Source: Pigmentiphaga humi
GTDB lineage: Bacteria; Pseudomonadota; Gammaproteobacteria; Burkholderiales; Burkholderiaceae_B
DNA: 64,000 bases
Direction: 5' to 3'
Assembly (NCBI RefSeq): GCF_900606115.1
Contig: NZ_UWPJ01000005.1
Coordinates: forward strand, 310,001-374,000
Part shown: positions 27,119-37,236 of the stretch, piece after piece
Position numbering within the stretch: the stretch's first letter is position 1
How the letters are laid out: the number at the start of each line of letters is the position of its first letter
The notes under the pieces: generated by a model
Databases searched by the model: none
What the model was told of the DNA's origin: nothing
The model's input: the letters and a program-made list of their open reading frames with translations, nothing else
Made by a program: the position numbers and the translations under genes

Positions 27119-29944
27119 ATGGCCACGCGCCTTGTCAGCCCCGGAACGGCAACCGTCCCGGCCGGCATTTCCCGATACTGCCTGGCTGTGGGGCTGGCGT
27201 TGGCCGCAATGGCGCCGCTGCATGCCCAGACACAGCGGGAAGCGAGCCCGGGCAATGCCCAGACCCAGGCGGCGCAGACCTATGCCATCGCCGCCGGACC
27301 GCTGGATCAGGCGCTGACCGCCTTCGCCGTGCGGGCGGGAGTGGCTTTTTCCTTCGACGCGGCATTGGTCGCCGGACGCATGACGCCGGGACTGAATGGC
27401 CGCTACACGGTCTTCCAGGGCTTCGATCGCCTGCTCGCCGGAACCGGACTGGAAGCTGTACAACGCAAGGCCGGCAGCTACGCACTGCAACTGCTTTCCT
27501 ACGACATTCCGGCCGGTCCGCTGGATACGGCGCTGGATACGGTGCTGGAACAGTTCGCGCGCCGCGCCCAGGTGCGCGTCATTTACGACCGGGAACGGAT
27601 GCGCGGCCTGCAAAGCCCCGGTTTCCGGGGCGCGGCCACCATACAGGCCGGCCTGGCCTCGCTGCTGGGCGCCCACCCGCTGGCAGCGCGCAACGATGGC
27701 GCCGATGCCTGGCGCATCCAGGAACGCGGAGCGGCGTCGGCCGGCTCCGCCCGCTCGGCGGCCCACCTGGGAAATCTGCCGGTCGTCATTGTCACCGCCA
27801 AGCGTGACGACCGGCAGGAAGTGTTCGAGACGGCGGGTTCCGTGGCCGTGGTCACGCGCGAGGAAATCGACCGGCTGCCGCCGCGCAATACCGGTGACGT
27901 ACTGGCCGATGTACCCGGGGTGTATACCTCGCAGAGCCGCCAGAATCCGGGGGTCTCCGTGAATATGCGCGGCCTGCAGGATTTTGGCCGGGTCAATGTC
28001 ATGATCGACGGCACGCGGCAGAACTACCAGCAGAGCGGCCACGGCTCGAACGGCGCGGTCTATCTCGATCCCGAGCTGCTGAGCGGCGTCGACATCTCCA
28101 AAGGACCCAGTTCCACGATAGGCGGCGCCGGCATGATCGCCGGTTCGGTCAACTTTCGCACGCTGGAAATCTCGGACCTGCTGCGCGACGGGCAGACCGT
28201 GGGCGGACGCGTGAATGCGACCACCGGCAGCAATGCCTATCACTTCGGCGGCAGCGCGGCGCTGGGCCTGCGCGCCGCCGACGACCTGGACCTGGTCTTC
28301 GCGGTCGGCCGCAAGACCGTGGGCGAATTCCGCAAAGGCGAACGCGGCGCCATCGCCGACGACCTGAACACGCTCACGCACGGCATGAGCCGCTTGTCCG
28401 CGCAGGATCAATGGTCGGCCTTGGCCAAGGCCGACTGGCGGCCGCTGCCCGGACACGAATTCAAGCTCAGCTACATCGGCATGAATGCGCACTTCGACGA
28501 GGGCGCCAGCACCGACGTAGCCAGCGGCGACGTGACCACGCACAACCACATACGCAGCGACACGCTGCAGCTGGCCCACCGCTGGCGTCCGTCGAGCCTC
28601 GAATGGGTCGACCTGCGGAGCAGCCTGTACTACACGCGGACGTTGAACAAAGTGAACCGGGAAGCGGGTTCGCTCGACGCCAACCTGTATCGGCTGCAAT
28701 ACCAGACCAGCACGGTGGGCGGCACGCTGCAAAACCAGGCGCGCATGCGCCTGGGCGGGCTGGACGCGGTGCTCGACACCGGCGGCGAGTTCTTCCACGA
28801 CTGGACCGACCCGCGCGCCCAATCGCTGTCGGCCGGCGCCGATGCCGGGACCACCGCGCTCTACACCGGCGCCACGCCCGAGGGCAAGCGCACGGTCGCC
28901 AGCCTCTTCAGCCAGGCTACCCTGCTGCGCGGCGACTGGCTGGAACTGACGGGCGGCCTGCGCTACGACTGGTACGGACTGCAAGGCGACGGCCGCATGC
29001 GCGTGGGCTCCATCACCAATCCGCCGGGGGTGCGGCCGGGCACCACGACCGTCTACACGCGCTTCGGCGTGGACCGCAACGACGCCGCGATTTCGCCGCG
29101 CATCTCCCTGGCCATCAAGCCCTCCGACTGGCTGCAGCTCTTCACCAGCTACGGCCAGGGCATGCGTCCGCCGGCATTGACCGAAACGCTGCTATGGGGA
29201 TCGCATACGGGTTCGCTCTTTCCCTACTATCCCAATCCCGCCTTGCGCGCCGAACGCTCGCGCAACTGGGAAATCGGCGCCAACGCGATCTTCGAGGGAC
29301 TTGCCGCCCGCTCGGACAAACTGCGCATGAAAGCGGCCTGGTTCGACAGCCGCGTGAAGAACTACATCACGCTGGCGCGCGTGATGTCGCCCATCAGCGC
29401 GGGCGGCGGCGGCGTGCTGGGACCCTATGCCTACATGAACATGGATTCGCCGTTCCGTTCCAAGGGCCTGGAGCTGCAATTGGACTACGACAACGGCGAC
29501 ATGTTCGGCGCGATCAACTTCACGCGCATGATCATCGATCCGGGCCAGGGCGGCTACGACCCCTTCCCGCTGGGCAGTCTGACCGGCTATCCCGAGAACA
29601 CGCTGGGCACGCCAGGCGACGCCAACATCTGGTACGTGCTGCCGCCGCGCCGCAATGCAAGCGTCACGGCGGGCGTACGCCTGCTCGATCGCAAGCTCAC
29701 GCTCGGCGCACGCCTGCGCATGCAATCGCCGTCGCGCAACTCCAGCATATGGACGGGCGATATGTACAACCAGAAATCATGGCGGCTCTACGACTTCTGG
29801 GCGAGCTACGAAATGACCTCCAACGTCACGCTGCGCCTGGCGGTCAACAACCTGTTCGACACCAACTACTCCGAAATGAACGGGAGCACCTATTGGGTCG
29901 GGCCCGGCCGCACCGCGCTCGCCACCGTCTCGGTGCGGTTCTGA
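27119..29944 (+). CDS. TonB-dependent receptor with two tandem STN domains (haem/iron type)
   Basis: 941 aa outer-membrane transporter. The signal peptide is about 1-36. Two STN signalling domains follow in tandem: residues 54-125 (YAIAAGPLDQALTAFAVRAG) and 127-203 (YDIPAGPLDTALDTVLEQFA). A TonB-box-like VVIVTA is near 222, the plug about 233-345, and the 22-strand barrel ends in the terminal Phe of VSVRF. The segments GQGMRPPALTE and YYPNPALRAERS resemble the FRAP/NPNL region of haem and haemoglobin receptors. Family members with STN normally have one copy. The Fur-box/FecI/FecR genes upstream fit a self-inducing iron-source receptor; ligand unproven. Confidence 0.92.
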   Translation: MATRLVSPGTATVPAGISRYCLAVGLALAAMAPLHAQTQREASPGNAQTQAAQTYAIAAGPLDQALTAFAVRAGVAFSFDAALVAGRMTPGLNGRYTVFQGFDRLLAGTGLEAVQRKAGSYALQLLSYDIPAGPLDTALDTVLEQFARRAQVRVIYDRERMRGLQSPGFRGAATIQAGLASLLGAHPLAARNDGADAWRIQERGAASAGSARSAAHLGNLPVVIVTAKRDDRQEVFETAGSVAVVTREEIDRLPPRNTGDVLADVPGVYTSQSRQNPGVSVNMRGLQDFGRVNVMIDGTRQNYQQSGHGSNGAVYLDPELLSGVDISKGPSSTIGGAGMIAGSVNFRTLEISDLLRDGQTVGGRVNATTGSNAYHFGGSAALGLRAADDLDLVFAVGRKTVGEFRKGERGAIADDLNTLTHGMSRLSAQDQWSALAKADWRPLPGHEFKLSYIGMNAHFDEGASTDVASGDVTTHNHIRSDTLQLAHRWRPSSLEWVDLRSSLYYTRTLNKVNREAGSLDANLYRLQYQTSTVGGTLQNQARMRLGGLDAVLDTGGEFFHDWTDPRAQSLSAGADAGTTALYTGATPEGKRTVASLFSQATLLRGDWLELTGGLRYDWYGLQGDGRMRVGSITNPPGVRPGTTTVYTRFGVDRNDAAISPRISLAIKPSDWLQLFTSYGQGMRPPALTETLLWGSHTGSLFPYYPNPALRAERSRNWEIGANAIFEGLAARSDKLRMKAAWFDSRVKNYITLARVMSPISAGGGGVLGPYAYMNMDSPFRSKGLELQLDYDNGDMFGAINFTRMIIDPGQGGYDPFPLGSLTGYPENTLGTPGDANIWYVLPPRRNASVTAGVRLLDRKLTLGARLRMQSPSRNSSIWTGDMYNQKSWRLYDFWASYEMTSNVTLRLAVNNLFDTNYSEMNGSTYWVGPGRTALATVSVRF

Positions 29945-29978
29945 TCGATCGCGCCCTCTTATCCTCGGACCCCCGGAA

Positions 29979-32159
29979 ATGACCAAGCCCGATTCCCTTC
30001 TCCAGTTCGCGCCCTCGACCGCCGCCAGGCGATGCGCATGGGCGTTCGCGTGCGCGGCGGCCCTCTCCGGCCCGGCCTCGCCGGCCGTCGCGCAAACCGC
30101 TTCGAGCGTGCAGGTCAATCACCTGACCTCGTTCCACCAATACTCCGAAACCGTCAGCACTTCGACCAGCCCCGAAGGCTGGCCGGGCGCGCAACGGCCC
30201 ACCTCGCCGCCGCTCTACATCCTGCATCCCACGCTGAACCGCGGCTACCTGTACGGCGGTTTTTCGGGCCAGAACACCAACATCGCGCGCGGCATTCCCA
30301 GCCTGCGCAGCGGCGCCGGGCTCTACTGGCTGCCGACCATACCGGGCGTCTACGAGCGGTTGTCGATCGACAGCCGCACGCACGAGGTCGACGATGAACT
30401 GTACGGCCGCATCAACGGCACGCCGCTGCAAGGCAAGGACGGCGGACTGTACGGCGTCATGACCAGCTCGCTCGGCGAACGCACCAACAACTACGGATCG
30501 GACGGTCTGGCCACCGTGGGCGCGCGCTACCTGTTCACGGCCACGGTGGACCAGGGCGTCGTCTTCCGCACCGATGCCGACGGCACGCACATGACGGCGG
30601 TCACCGCGCCGGGCGATCTCCATTCGCCCAACGGCGCGCTCGTCATGGATGCGAACGGCGACTTCTACGGCGTCGACAAGGGACCGCAGGGACACGGCCG
30701 GGTTTTCAAAGTCACGCTGTCGGGCACCCGCGGCACGGTAAGCACCGTGCACGAATTCGGCGCCGGTCCAGACGGCATGCCGCAGATCGCCAACGGCATG
30801 GTGCTGGGCAGCGACGGCCGCCTGTACGGCGTGACCGCCTACGACCGCGGCGTGCCTTTCCAGTCCGGCACGCCGTCGGCCGACGATACCCCTACCGGCA
30901 CGCTCTATCGCATCGATCCCGACCTGCCGGGCACGTTCGCCGTGCTGCACACATTCACCCTGGCCGAGGGTGAAATCAATGTCCTGGACAACGTCACCCA
31001 TGCGCACACCGCCGGTTCGCGCGGCCTGAGCTGGGTGGCCGAAGGTCCGGACGGCTGGCTCTACGGCGCCACCACCCCCGCCTGCCAGGGCGCCTACAAC
31101 GCCGATGCGAGCTGGACCAGCGCGGGCTACGCCATAGGCTCGTCCCCCCAATGCGGCACGCACAGCCGCGCACGCACCTACGGCAGCCTGAGCTACCCCT
31201 ACTACGACGGTCCGGTGCCGCACGGCGCGGTCTACCGCATACGCATGGACGGCACGGGCGGCCTGCAGATACTGCACCGCTTCGCCGACACCGACGGCAG
31301 CGCGCCGCGCGGACCGCTGGCGGTGGGCGCGGACGGGAACGTCTACGGCACCACGCTGACCGGCGGCGAACATCGCCATTGGCCGGGCCCGACGACTGTC
31401 GGCAACCTGGACCGCGCGGCGACCTGCGATGACCTCGTGCTGGTTTCTCAACAGAACGCCTGCAAGGCGGCCGGCGCCGAGAACTACGATTTCTTGCTGA
31501 ACCTCGGCCAGAGCGTGACCGATGGCGTGCTCTACCGCATCGTGCCGGCCCGCATCAGCGTGGCGACCGACGGCACGGTGCAGGCCGGCGGCTTCGAACT
31601 GCTGCATTCCTTCAAGCGCGACGTGGACGGCCTGCATCCCCTGGGCGTGGCCGCCGGCGGCGATGGCAGGCTGTACGGCGTCGCGGCCAACGGCGGCACC
31701 GCCTACAAAAACGCCAGCGGCGCCGACGTGGCGCAGGACGACGAAGGCACGGTGTTCCAGGTGGACCTGCAAGGCGACACGCCCTCGGCCGGCATCACGC
31801 TCAATATCGCATCCGCCGAGATCCGCGAGGGCGAACCGGCCACGCTGACCTGGACCTCGTACCAGACCCGCGACTGCCGCGCCGTATCGTCCGCCGATGA
31901 CTGGAGCGGACCGATCGCCACCGAAGGCAGCATCACCCTGAACAAGGCCGGCGGCACCTATCGCTACAGCGTGGTGTGCACGGACACGGTCAAGAACACC
32001 GAGGTCTCGTCCAACCTGGTGACGCTGTACGTGGGCGTGCCCGCGACTACCGAGGACGGCAACACCGTGAACTACGGCAATGGCGGCGGCGGCGCGCTGG
32101 CGCTGGCTTTGCTTGCGCCGCTCGCCCTGCTCTGCGGACGCCGGCGCGTCCGCTCCTGA
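29979..32159 (+). CDS. Secreted GloVer-repeat protein with CTERM-like tail (1)
   Basis: 726 aa, signal peptide about 1-39. At least five repeats of the TIGR03803 (GloVer) type are visible, each built on DG.LYG.T (MVLGSDGRLYGVTAYDRG, EGPDGWLYGATTPA, LAVGADGNVYGTTLTGG and others), suggesting a beta-propeller. An Ig-like domain follows (about 605-690, with LTWTSYQTRDCRA). The tail is Gly-rich, then hydrophobic, then RRRVRS, like a GlyGly-CTERM sorting signal processed by rhombosortase. It starts 34 nt after the receptor, so it is in the same operon; the ribosome site is weak. A surface partner for the receptor is possible but unproven. Confidence 0.85.
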   Translation: MTKPDSLLQFAPSTAARRCAWAFACAAALSGPASPAVAQTASSVQVNHLTSFHQYSETVSTSTSPEGWPGAQRPTSPPLYILHPTLNRGYLYGGFSGQNTNIARGIPSLRSGAGLYWLPTIPGVYERLSIDSRTHEVDDELYGRINGTPLQGKDGGLYGVMTSSLGERTNNYGSDGLATVGARYLFTATVDQGVVFRTDADGTHMTAVTAPGDLHSPNGALVMDANGDFYGVDKGPQGHGRVFKVTLSGTRGTVSTVHEFGAGPDGMPQIANGMVLGSDGRLYGVTAYDRGVPFQSGTPSADDTPTGTLYRIDPDLPGTFAVLHTFTLAEGEINVLDNVTHAHTAGSRGLSWVAEGPDGWLYGATTPACQGAYNADASWTSAGYAIGSSPQCGTHSRARTYGSLSYPYYDGPVPHGAVYRIRMDGTGGLQILHRFADTDGSAPRGPLAVGADGNVYGTTLTGGEHRHWPGPTTVGNLDRAATCDDLVLVSQQNACKAAGAENYDFLLNLGQSVTDGVLYRIVPARISVATDGTVQAGGFELLHSFKRDVDGLHPLGVAAGGDGRLYGVAANGGTAYKNASGADVAQDDEGTVFQVDLQGDTPSAGITLNIASAEIREGEPATLTWTSYQTRDCRAVSSADDWSGPIATEGSITLNKAGGTYRYSVVCTDTVKNTEVSSNLVTLYVGVPATTEDGNTVNYGNGGGGALALALLAPLALLCGRRRVRS

Positions 32160-32187
32160 CACCTTTTCCCCGCGACGAACATCGATC

Positions 32188-34107
32188 ATGAACAGCAAAC
32201 CACCTCTTTGCACTGGAACCCGCGCCATCGCGCTCGCGCTGGCCTCGCTGTCGATGCTGGGCAGCAACCCGCTGCTGGCGCAGACCTCGGGCACCGCTTC
32301 GCCTTTCACGCCCCAGGTGCTGCTGCGCTTCAGCGGCTCCGCCGGTGATGCACCCGGCGCCCGTCCCTACACTCCCCCCGTGGTGTCGGCCGACGGCAGC
32401 GCACTGCTGGGCACTACCCTGGCCGGCGGCCCCGCCTACAGCGTCTACGGCCACGAACAAAGCGTGGCGTACCGGCTGCTCCTGGACGGCCTCGTCTATA
32501 CCAGCCGCGTCCTGGACGTCGACTACGGCCACCAGTTCACCAATTCCGTGCTCGACAGCGCGGGCACGCTGTGGGCCGGCGCCATGCAGGCCACCAGCTC
32601 GGCCAACGCCGGCACCTTCTTCAGCCTGGCCGCCGACGGCCAGCCGGCCCTGGGCGCCGCCCCCGACGCCACGCTGATCTCGGCCACCGGCTTCAGTCCC
32701 AAAGGTCAGGCCGCCATCGACGGCCAGAGCAATGTGTACTTCAGCAGCGGCCTGCAGGCGGCTGCATGCACCCCCGCCAATTCGGACACCTCGAACACGC
32801 TGTGGCGCCGAAACGCGGCTGGAAAAATCGAACGCATCGTCCGCTTCTGCGACTTCCTGGAGCAGGCCGGTGTCGATAGCCGCAACAATCCCATCTATCG
32901 CCACGTCAAGGGCGGCCTGCCCGTCGCGCTGATCTGGAGCGAAACCGACCAGGCGCTCTATGGCTTGACGCAGGTTACCGCCGCCGGCGTGGACCCGAGC
33001 CTGCCCGCCGACGACAATGACGGCAAGTCGGCCGGCACGCTGTTCCGCATCGCCAAGACCGCGCTGGACAGCGGCGTGGCTGCCGGCGACGGCGACAAGA
33101 TCGAGGTTCTACATACCTTTGCGCAAAACCGCGACGGGGTTCCGACCATTTCGGTCACCCTGGTGTCGGGGGATTCGCGTGCCAGCAGCCTGGTCGAAGA
33201 CGGCGAATGGCTTTACGGCACGACGTATCAGGCGTCGAGCAGCACGGCGCCCGGCGGCACGGTATGGCGCGTGCGCAAGACCGACCCGGCTTCTTTCGCC
33301 GTGATCCACACCTTCCACTCTGACGCCAGCCAGGACGGCACCGACCAGGCCGACGGCTCGCAACCCATGGGGCCGCTGGTACGCGCGGCAGACGGCAACA
33401 TCTACGGCACGACCTCGCGCGACAGCCGCAGCCTGAGCGGCACGGTCGCCATCGGCGCCGGCGCGCTGTTCCGCGTACGGGTGGGCCAGCAGGCCGATCG
33501 CGGCGACGACCAGCTCGAGATCCTGCACCGCTTCGACATGGAAACCGAAGGCGGACGTCCTGTTGGTCTGTCCGCAGGTCCGGTGGTCGACGGCGTGCAG
33601 AAACTCTACGGCGCCACACGCTTCGGCGGCGCCGACGGCGATCAACTGGGCACGGCGGCTACCTCCACCGGCGGCCACGGCGCGCTGTTCGCGGTCGAAC
33701 TCGCCCTGCCCAGCGTCAGCTTCACCACGCCGCTGAGCGTATCGGCCACGACCGCCAAGGTGGGCGATGCCCTGCGCCTGAGCTGGGCTGCCGAGAATGC
33801 CGAAAGCTGCACCGCGGGCGGCAGCAACGGCGGCATCTGGACCGGCGCCCAGCAGACCAGCGGCAGCGAGGTCCCGCTGGCGGCGCTGACCCAGTCGGGC
33901 GTCAACACCTTCACGCTGAGCTGCGCCAGCGTCCATGGCGGTCCGGCGGCCGAAGCCACGGTAAGCGTCACCGTCGAGGCGGCGGCGACGCCGACCGATC
34001 CGGACGGCGGCGACACCGGCGGCGGCGGTGGCGGCGGACCGCTGGGTCCGTGGCTGCTGGCGCCGCTGGCCGGCCTGGCGCTGCTGCGTCGGCGTATCGC
34101 GTCCTAA
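32188..34107 (+). CDS. Secreted GloVer-repeat protein with CTERM-like tail (2)
   Basis: 639 aa from MNSKPPLCTGTRAIALAL, signal peptide about 1-32 (ending LLAQ). GloVer-type repeats include VSADGSALLGTTLAGG, LVRAADGNIYGTTSRD and VDGVQKLYGATRFGG. A C-terminal Ig-like domain (about 525-615, LRLSWAAENAESCTAGG) precedes a tail of GGDTGGGGGGGPLGPW, a hydrophobic stretch and LLRRRIAS, a clear GlyGly-CTERM-like signal. It lies 28 nt after its paralogue. The two differ greatly in sequence, so the duplication is old or they arrived as a pair. No rhombosortase gene is in the window. Confidence 0.87.
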   Translation: MNSKPPLCTGTRAIALALASLSMLGSNPLLAQTSGTASPFTPQVLLRFSGSAGDAPGARPYTPPVVSADGSALLGTTLAGGPAYSVYGHEQSVAYRLLLDGLVYTSRVLDVDYGHQFTNSVLDSAGTLWAGAMQATSSANAGTFFSLAADGQPALGAAPDATLISATGFSPKGQAAIDGQSNVYFSSGLQAAACTPANSDTSNTLWRRNAAGKIERIVRFCDFLEQAGVDSRNNPIYRHVKGGLPVALIWSETDQALYGLTQVTAAGVDPSLPADDNDGKSAGTLFRIAKTALDSGVAAGDGDKIEVLHTFAQNRDGVPTISVTLVSGDSRASSLVEDGEWLYGTTYQASSSTAPGGTVWRVRKTDPASFAVIHTFHSDASQDGTDQADGSQPMGPLVRAADGNIYGTTSRDSRSLSGTVAIGAGALFRVRVGQQADRGDDQLEILHRFDMETEGGRPVGLSAGPVVDGVQKLYGATRFGGADGDQLGTAATSTGGHGALFAVELALPSVSFTTPLSVSATTAKVGDALRLSWAAENAESCTAGGSNGGIWTGAQQTSGSEVPLAALTQSGVNTFTLSCASVHGGPAAEATVSVTVEAAATPTDPDGGDTGGGGGGGPLGPWLLAPLAGLALLRRRIAS

Positions 34108-34111
34108 AAGC

Positions 34112-34152
34112 GACGGGCCCGGGCGGTGCGCGATGCGCCGCCCGGGCCCGTC
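34112..34152 (-). terminator. Strong terminator hairpin downstream of pckG
   Basis: A long perfect stem (GACGGGCCCGGGCGG with its complement, extended by GCGC/GCGC) with a 3-nt loop. On the minus strand it is followed by CGCTTTTAGG, so it can end pckG transcription. It lies between two converging genes and may also block the opposite transcript. Confidence 0.75.
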
Positions 34153-34171
34153 AATGCCTGCAAAAAAGAGA

Positions 34172-36037
34172 TCAGTCGGCGATACGCTGCGCCAGCTTGT
34201 CCTTGACCTCGCGCAGTTCCTGCGGCAAGCCATGGGTCAGCAGCTCGAACAGTTCATCGTGCAGGCGAAGCTCTTCCTTCCACGCCTGCAGGTCGATCGA
34301 CGTGATGCGATCGAACTGTTCGTTGCTGAAGTCCAGGCCACTCCAAGACAGGTCGCCGTAGCTGGGCGTAATGCCGAAGATGTGGTCCTGGCCCGATGCC
34401 TTCCCTTCGATGCGTTCCAGCATCCACTTCAGGACGCGCATGTTCTCGCCGAAACCGGGCCAGATGAACTTGCCGTTCTCATCGGTGCGGAACCAGTTCA
34501 CGCAGAAGATCGCGGGCAGGCGCACGCCTTGCGCGGCCAGCTTGGCGCCCAGGTCCAGCCAGTGGCGGAAGTACTCGCTCATGTTGTAGCCGCAGAACGG
34601 CAGCATGGCGAACGGATCGCGGCGCACCACGCCCTGCTTGCCGGTGGCGGCGGCGGTGGTCTCCGAGCCCATGGTGGCGGCCATGTAGACGCCTTCGACC
34701 CAGTTGCGGGCCTCGGTCACCAGCGGCACCGTGGTCGAACGGCGGCCGCCGAACACGAAGGCGTCGATGGTCACGCCGGCGGGATTGTCCCACTCGGCAT
34801 CGATGGCCGGGTTCTGGTCGGCGGCCACGGTGAAGCGGGCGTTCGGATGCGCCGCCTTGCGGCCGGTGCTCTTGCCGATCTCCGGCGTCCAGTCCTTGCC
34901 CTGCCAGTCCAGGCAATGGGCCGGGGCCTCGCTCATGCCTTCCCACCAGATGTCGCCGTCGTCGGTCAGCGCGACGTTGGTGAAGATCACGTTCTCGCGC
35001 AGCGTGGCCATGCAGTTGGGATTGGTCTTTTCGTTCGTACCCGGCGCCACGCCGAAATAGCCCGCCTCGGGGTTGATCGCGCGTAGCTTGCCGTCGGGGC
35101 CCTGCTTGATCCACGCGATGTCGTCGCCGATGGTGGTGACCTGCCAGCCCGGCAGCGCCGCCGGCGGGATCAGCATGGCGAAGTTGGTCTTGCCGCAAGC
35201 GGACGGGAACGCCGCGCCCACGTGCATTTTCTTGCCGTCCGGCGCGGTCACGCCCAGGATCAGCATGTGTTCGGCCAGCCAGCCCTGGTCGCGGCCCATC
35301 TTGGAAGCGATGCGCAGCGCCAGGCATTTCTTGCCGAGCAGCGCGTTGCCGCCGTAGCCCGAACCGAACGACCAGATCTCGCGGGTTTCCGGATAATGGA
35401 CGATGTACTTGGTGTCGTTGCACGGCCACTGCACGTCGGCCTGGCCCGCCGCCAGCGGCATGCCCACCGTGTGCACGCAAGGCACGAATTCGCCGTCGCT
35501 GCCCAGCACGTCGTAGACCTTGCGGCCCATGCGGGTCATGATGCGCATATTGGTCACGACATAGGGCGAGTCGGACAGTTCGACGCCGATCTGCGCAATA
35601 GGCGAGCCCAGCGGCCCCATCGAGAACGGAATCACGTACAGGGTCCGGCCCTGCATGCATCCTTCGAAAAGGCCATTGAGCGTGGCGCGCATCTGGGCCG
35701 GATCGACCCAGTTGTTGGTCGGGCCGGCATCTTCCTGGCGCGCCGAGCAGATGAAGGTGCGGTCCTCGACGCGGGCGACGTCCGAGGGATCGGACCAGGC
35801 CAGGTAGGAATTCGGGCGCTTGGCCGGATTCAGGCGGCGCAGGGTGCCGGCCTGCACCATCTTTTCGCACAGGCGGTCGTATTCTTCCTGGGAGCCGTCG
35901 CACCATTCGATGCGGTCGGGGCGGGTCAGCGCGGCAATATCGGCCACCCAGGCCTTGAGTCGTTCATGGCGTACCCAATCAGGCGCGTCGATGGCCGCTG
36001 TTTGTTTGGAATCCGCTGATTCAGGCACGGCATTCAT
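34172..36037 (-). CDS. pckG: Phosphoenolpyruvate carboxykinase (GTP)
   Basis: Converts oxaloacetate plus GTP to PEP, CO2 and GDP, the entry to gluconeogenesis for organisms living on amino and organic acids. 621 aa from [20 protein letters not shown] with an AAGGAG site upstream; the extra 11 codons in frame are not used. The GTP-type kinase motif [12 protein letters not shown] contains the reactive cysteine, and [12 protein letters not shown] and the N-terminal substrate region [13 protein letters not shown] are present. Monocistronic, with its own terminator. Confidence 0.97.
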   Translation of the reverse strand: MNAVPESADSKQTAAIDAPDWVRHERLKAWVADIAALTRPDRIEWCDGSQEEYDRLCEKMVQAGTLRRLNPAKRPNSYLAWSDPSDVARVEDRTFICSARQEDAGPTNNWVDPAQMRATLNGLFEGCMQGRTLYVIPFSMGPLGSPIAQIGVELSDSPYVVTNMRIMTRMGRKVYDVLGSDGEFVPCVHTVGMPLAAGQADVQWPCNDTKYIVHYPETREIWSFGSGYGGNALLGKKCLALRIASKMGRDQGWLAEHMLILGVTAPDGKKMHVGAAFPSACGKTNFAMLIPPAALPGWQVTTIGDDIAWIKQGPDGKLRAINPEAGYFGVAPGTNEKTNPNCMATLRENVIFTNVALTDDGDIWWEGMSEAPAHCLDWQGKDWTPEIGKSTGRKAAHPNARFTVAADQNPAIDAEWDNPAGVTIDAFVFGGRRSTTVPLVTEARNWVEGVYMAATMGSETTAAATGKQGVVRRDPFAMLPFCGYNMSEYFRHWLDLGAKLAAQGVRLPAIFCVNWFRTDENGKFIWPGFGENMRVLKWMLERIEGKASGQDHIFGITPSYGDLSWSGLDFSNEQFDRITSIDLQAWKEELRLHDELFELLTHGLPQELREVKDKLAQRIAD

Positions 36038-36228
36038 GGATGAAATCTCCTTCCTCGGCGCCTGCTTCAAGCGCCTGATATGTAAATGACAACCGGGCGT
36101 CCAGCCCGGTCGGACTAAATATACCGCTCCCGCGCCGGTGTATCCCGAAACGTAAGGGTCGGTTACCGTTGACGGCTCCCACCGCCGCGGCAGATTGGTC
36201 TACCATGCGCGTGACTCAAGGAAAGCCC

Positions 36229-37236
36229 ATGCGCATCACGATATTGGACGACTACCAGGACGCCATACGCAAGCTGGACTGCTTCGGCCTGCTCGACGGC
36301 CACGACGTCAAGGTCTACAACAATACAGTCAAAGGCCTGGGCCAGTTGGCCGTCAGGCTGCGCGACACGGAAACACTGGTACTGATCCGCGAACGCACCC
36401 AGATCACGAAGGCCCTGCTGGACAAACTCCCCCAACTGAAACTGATCTCCCAGACGGGACGGGTGGGCTCGCACATCGACGTGGCCGCCTGCACCGAACG
36501 CGGCATCGCCGTCGCGCAGGGCGTTGGCTCGCCGATCGCGCCGGCCGAATTGACCTGGGCGCTCATTATGGCCGCGATGAGGCGGATTCCTCAATATGCG
36601 GCTAACCTCAAGCATGGGGCCTGGCAGCAATCCGGGATGAAAGCTTCGTCCATGCCGCCCAATTTCGGCCTGGGCCGCACCCTGCGGGGCCGCACCCTGG
36701 GACTGTTCGGCTACGGCAAGATCGGCAAGCTGGTGGCCGGCTACGGCAAGGCCTTCGGCATGAACGTCCAGGTCTGGGGCCGCGACACCACGCTGGAGCG
36801 CGCCCGCGCCGACGGCCTGGATACCGCCCCGAGCAAGCAGGCCCTGTTCGAAACGAGCGACGTGCTTTGCCTGCTGCTCAAGCTGACCGAGGAAACCCGC
36901 GGCATCATCACGCTGGCCGATCTGCAGCACATGGGGCAGGAATCGCTGCTGGTCAATACCTCGCGGGCCGAGCTGCTCCAGTCCGACGCGCTGGTCCTGG
37001 CCTTGAACCGCGGCCGCCCCGGCCTGGCGGCCATAGACGTATTCGAATCCGAGCCCATCCTGCAAGGCCACCCGCTGCTGCGCATGGAAAACGTCATTTG
37101 CACGCCGCACATCGGCTTCGTCGAAGCCGACAGCTACAACCTCTATTTCAAGGTTGCCTTCGAGAACATTGCGGCCTGGGCGGCGGGCAAGCCGGCCAAT
37201 ATCGTCAATCCGGAGGTGTGTCCCCCTACGCGCTGA
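36229..37236 (+). CDS. D-2-hydroxyacid dehydrogenase (NAD-binding)
   Basis: 335 aa from MRITILDDYQDAIRKLDCF, with AAGGAAAG before the ATG. The NAD site is LGLFGYGKIGKLVAGYG. The catalytic residues are Arg in VNTSRAELL, Glu in FESEP and His in TPHIGF. It reduces or oxidises a 2-ketoacid/2-hydroxyacid pair; the substrate cannot be assigned. The C-terminal residues PPTR and the stop codon are contributed by the edge of a dispersed repeat, which may have changed the native end. Confidence 0.93.
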   Translation: MRITILDDYQDAIRKLDCFGLLDGHDVKVYNNTVKGLGQLAVRLRDTETLVLIRERTQITKALLDKLPQLKLISQTGRVGSHIDVAACTERGIAVAQGVGSPIAPAELTWALIMAAMRRIPQYAANLKHGAWQQSGMKASSMPPNFGLGRTLRGRTLGLFGYGKIGKLVAGYGKAFGMNVQVWGRDTTLERARADGLDTAPSKQALFETSDVLCLLLKLTEETRGIITLADLQHMGQESLLVNTSRAELLQSDALVLALNRGRPGLAAIDVFESEPILQGHPLLRMENVICTPHIGFVEADSYNLYFKVAFENIAAWAAGKPANIVNPEVCPPTR

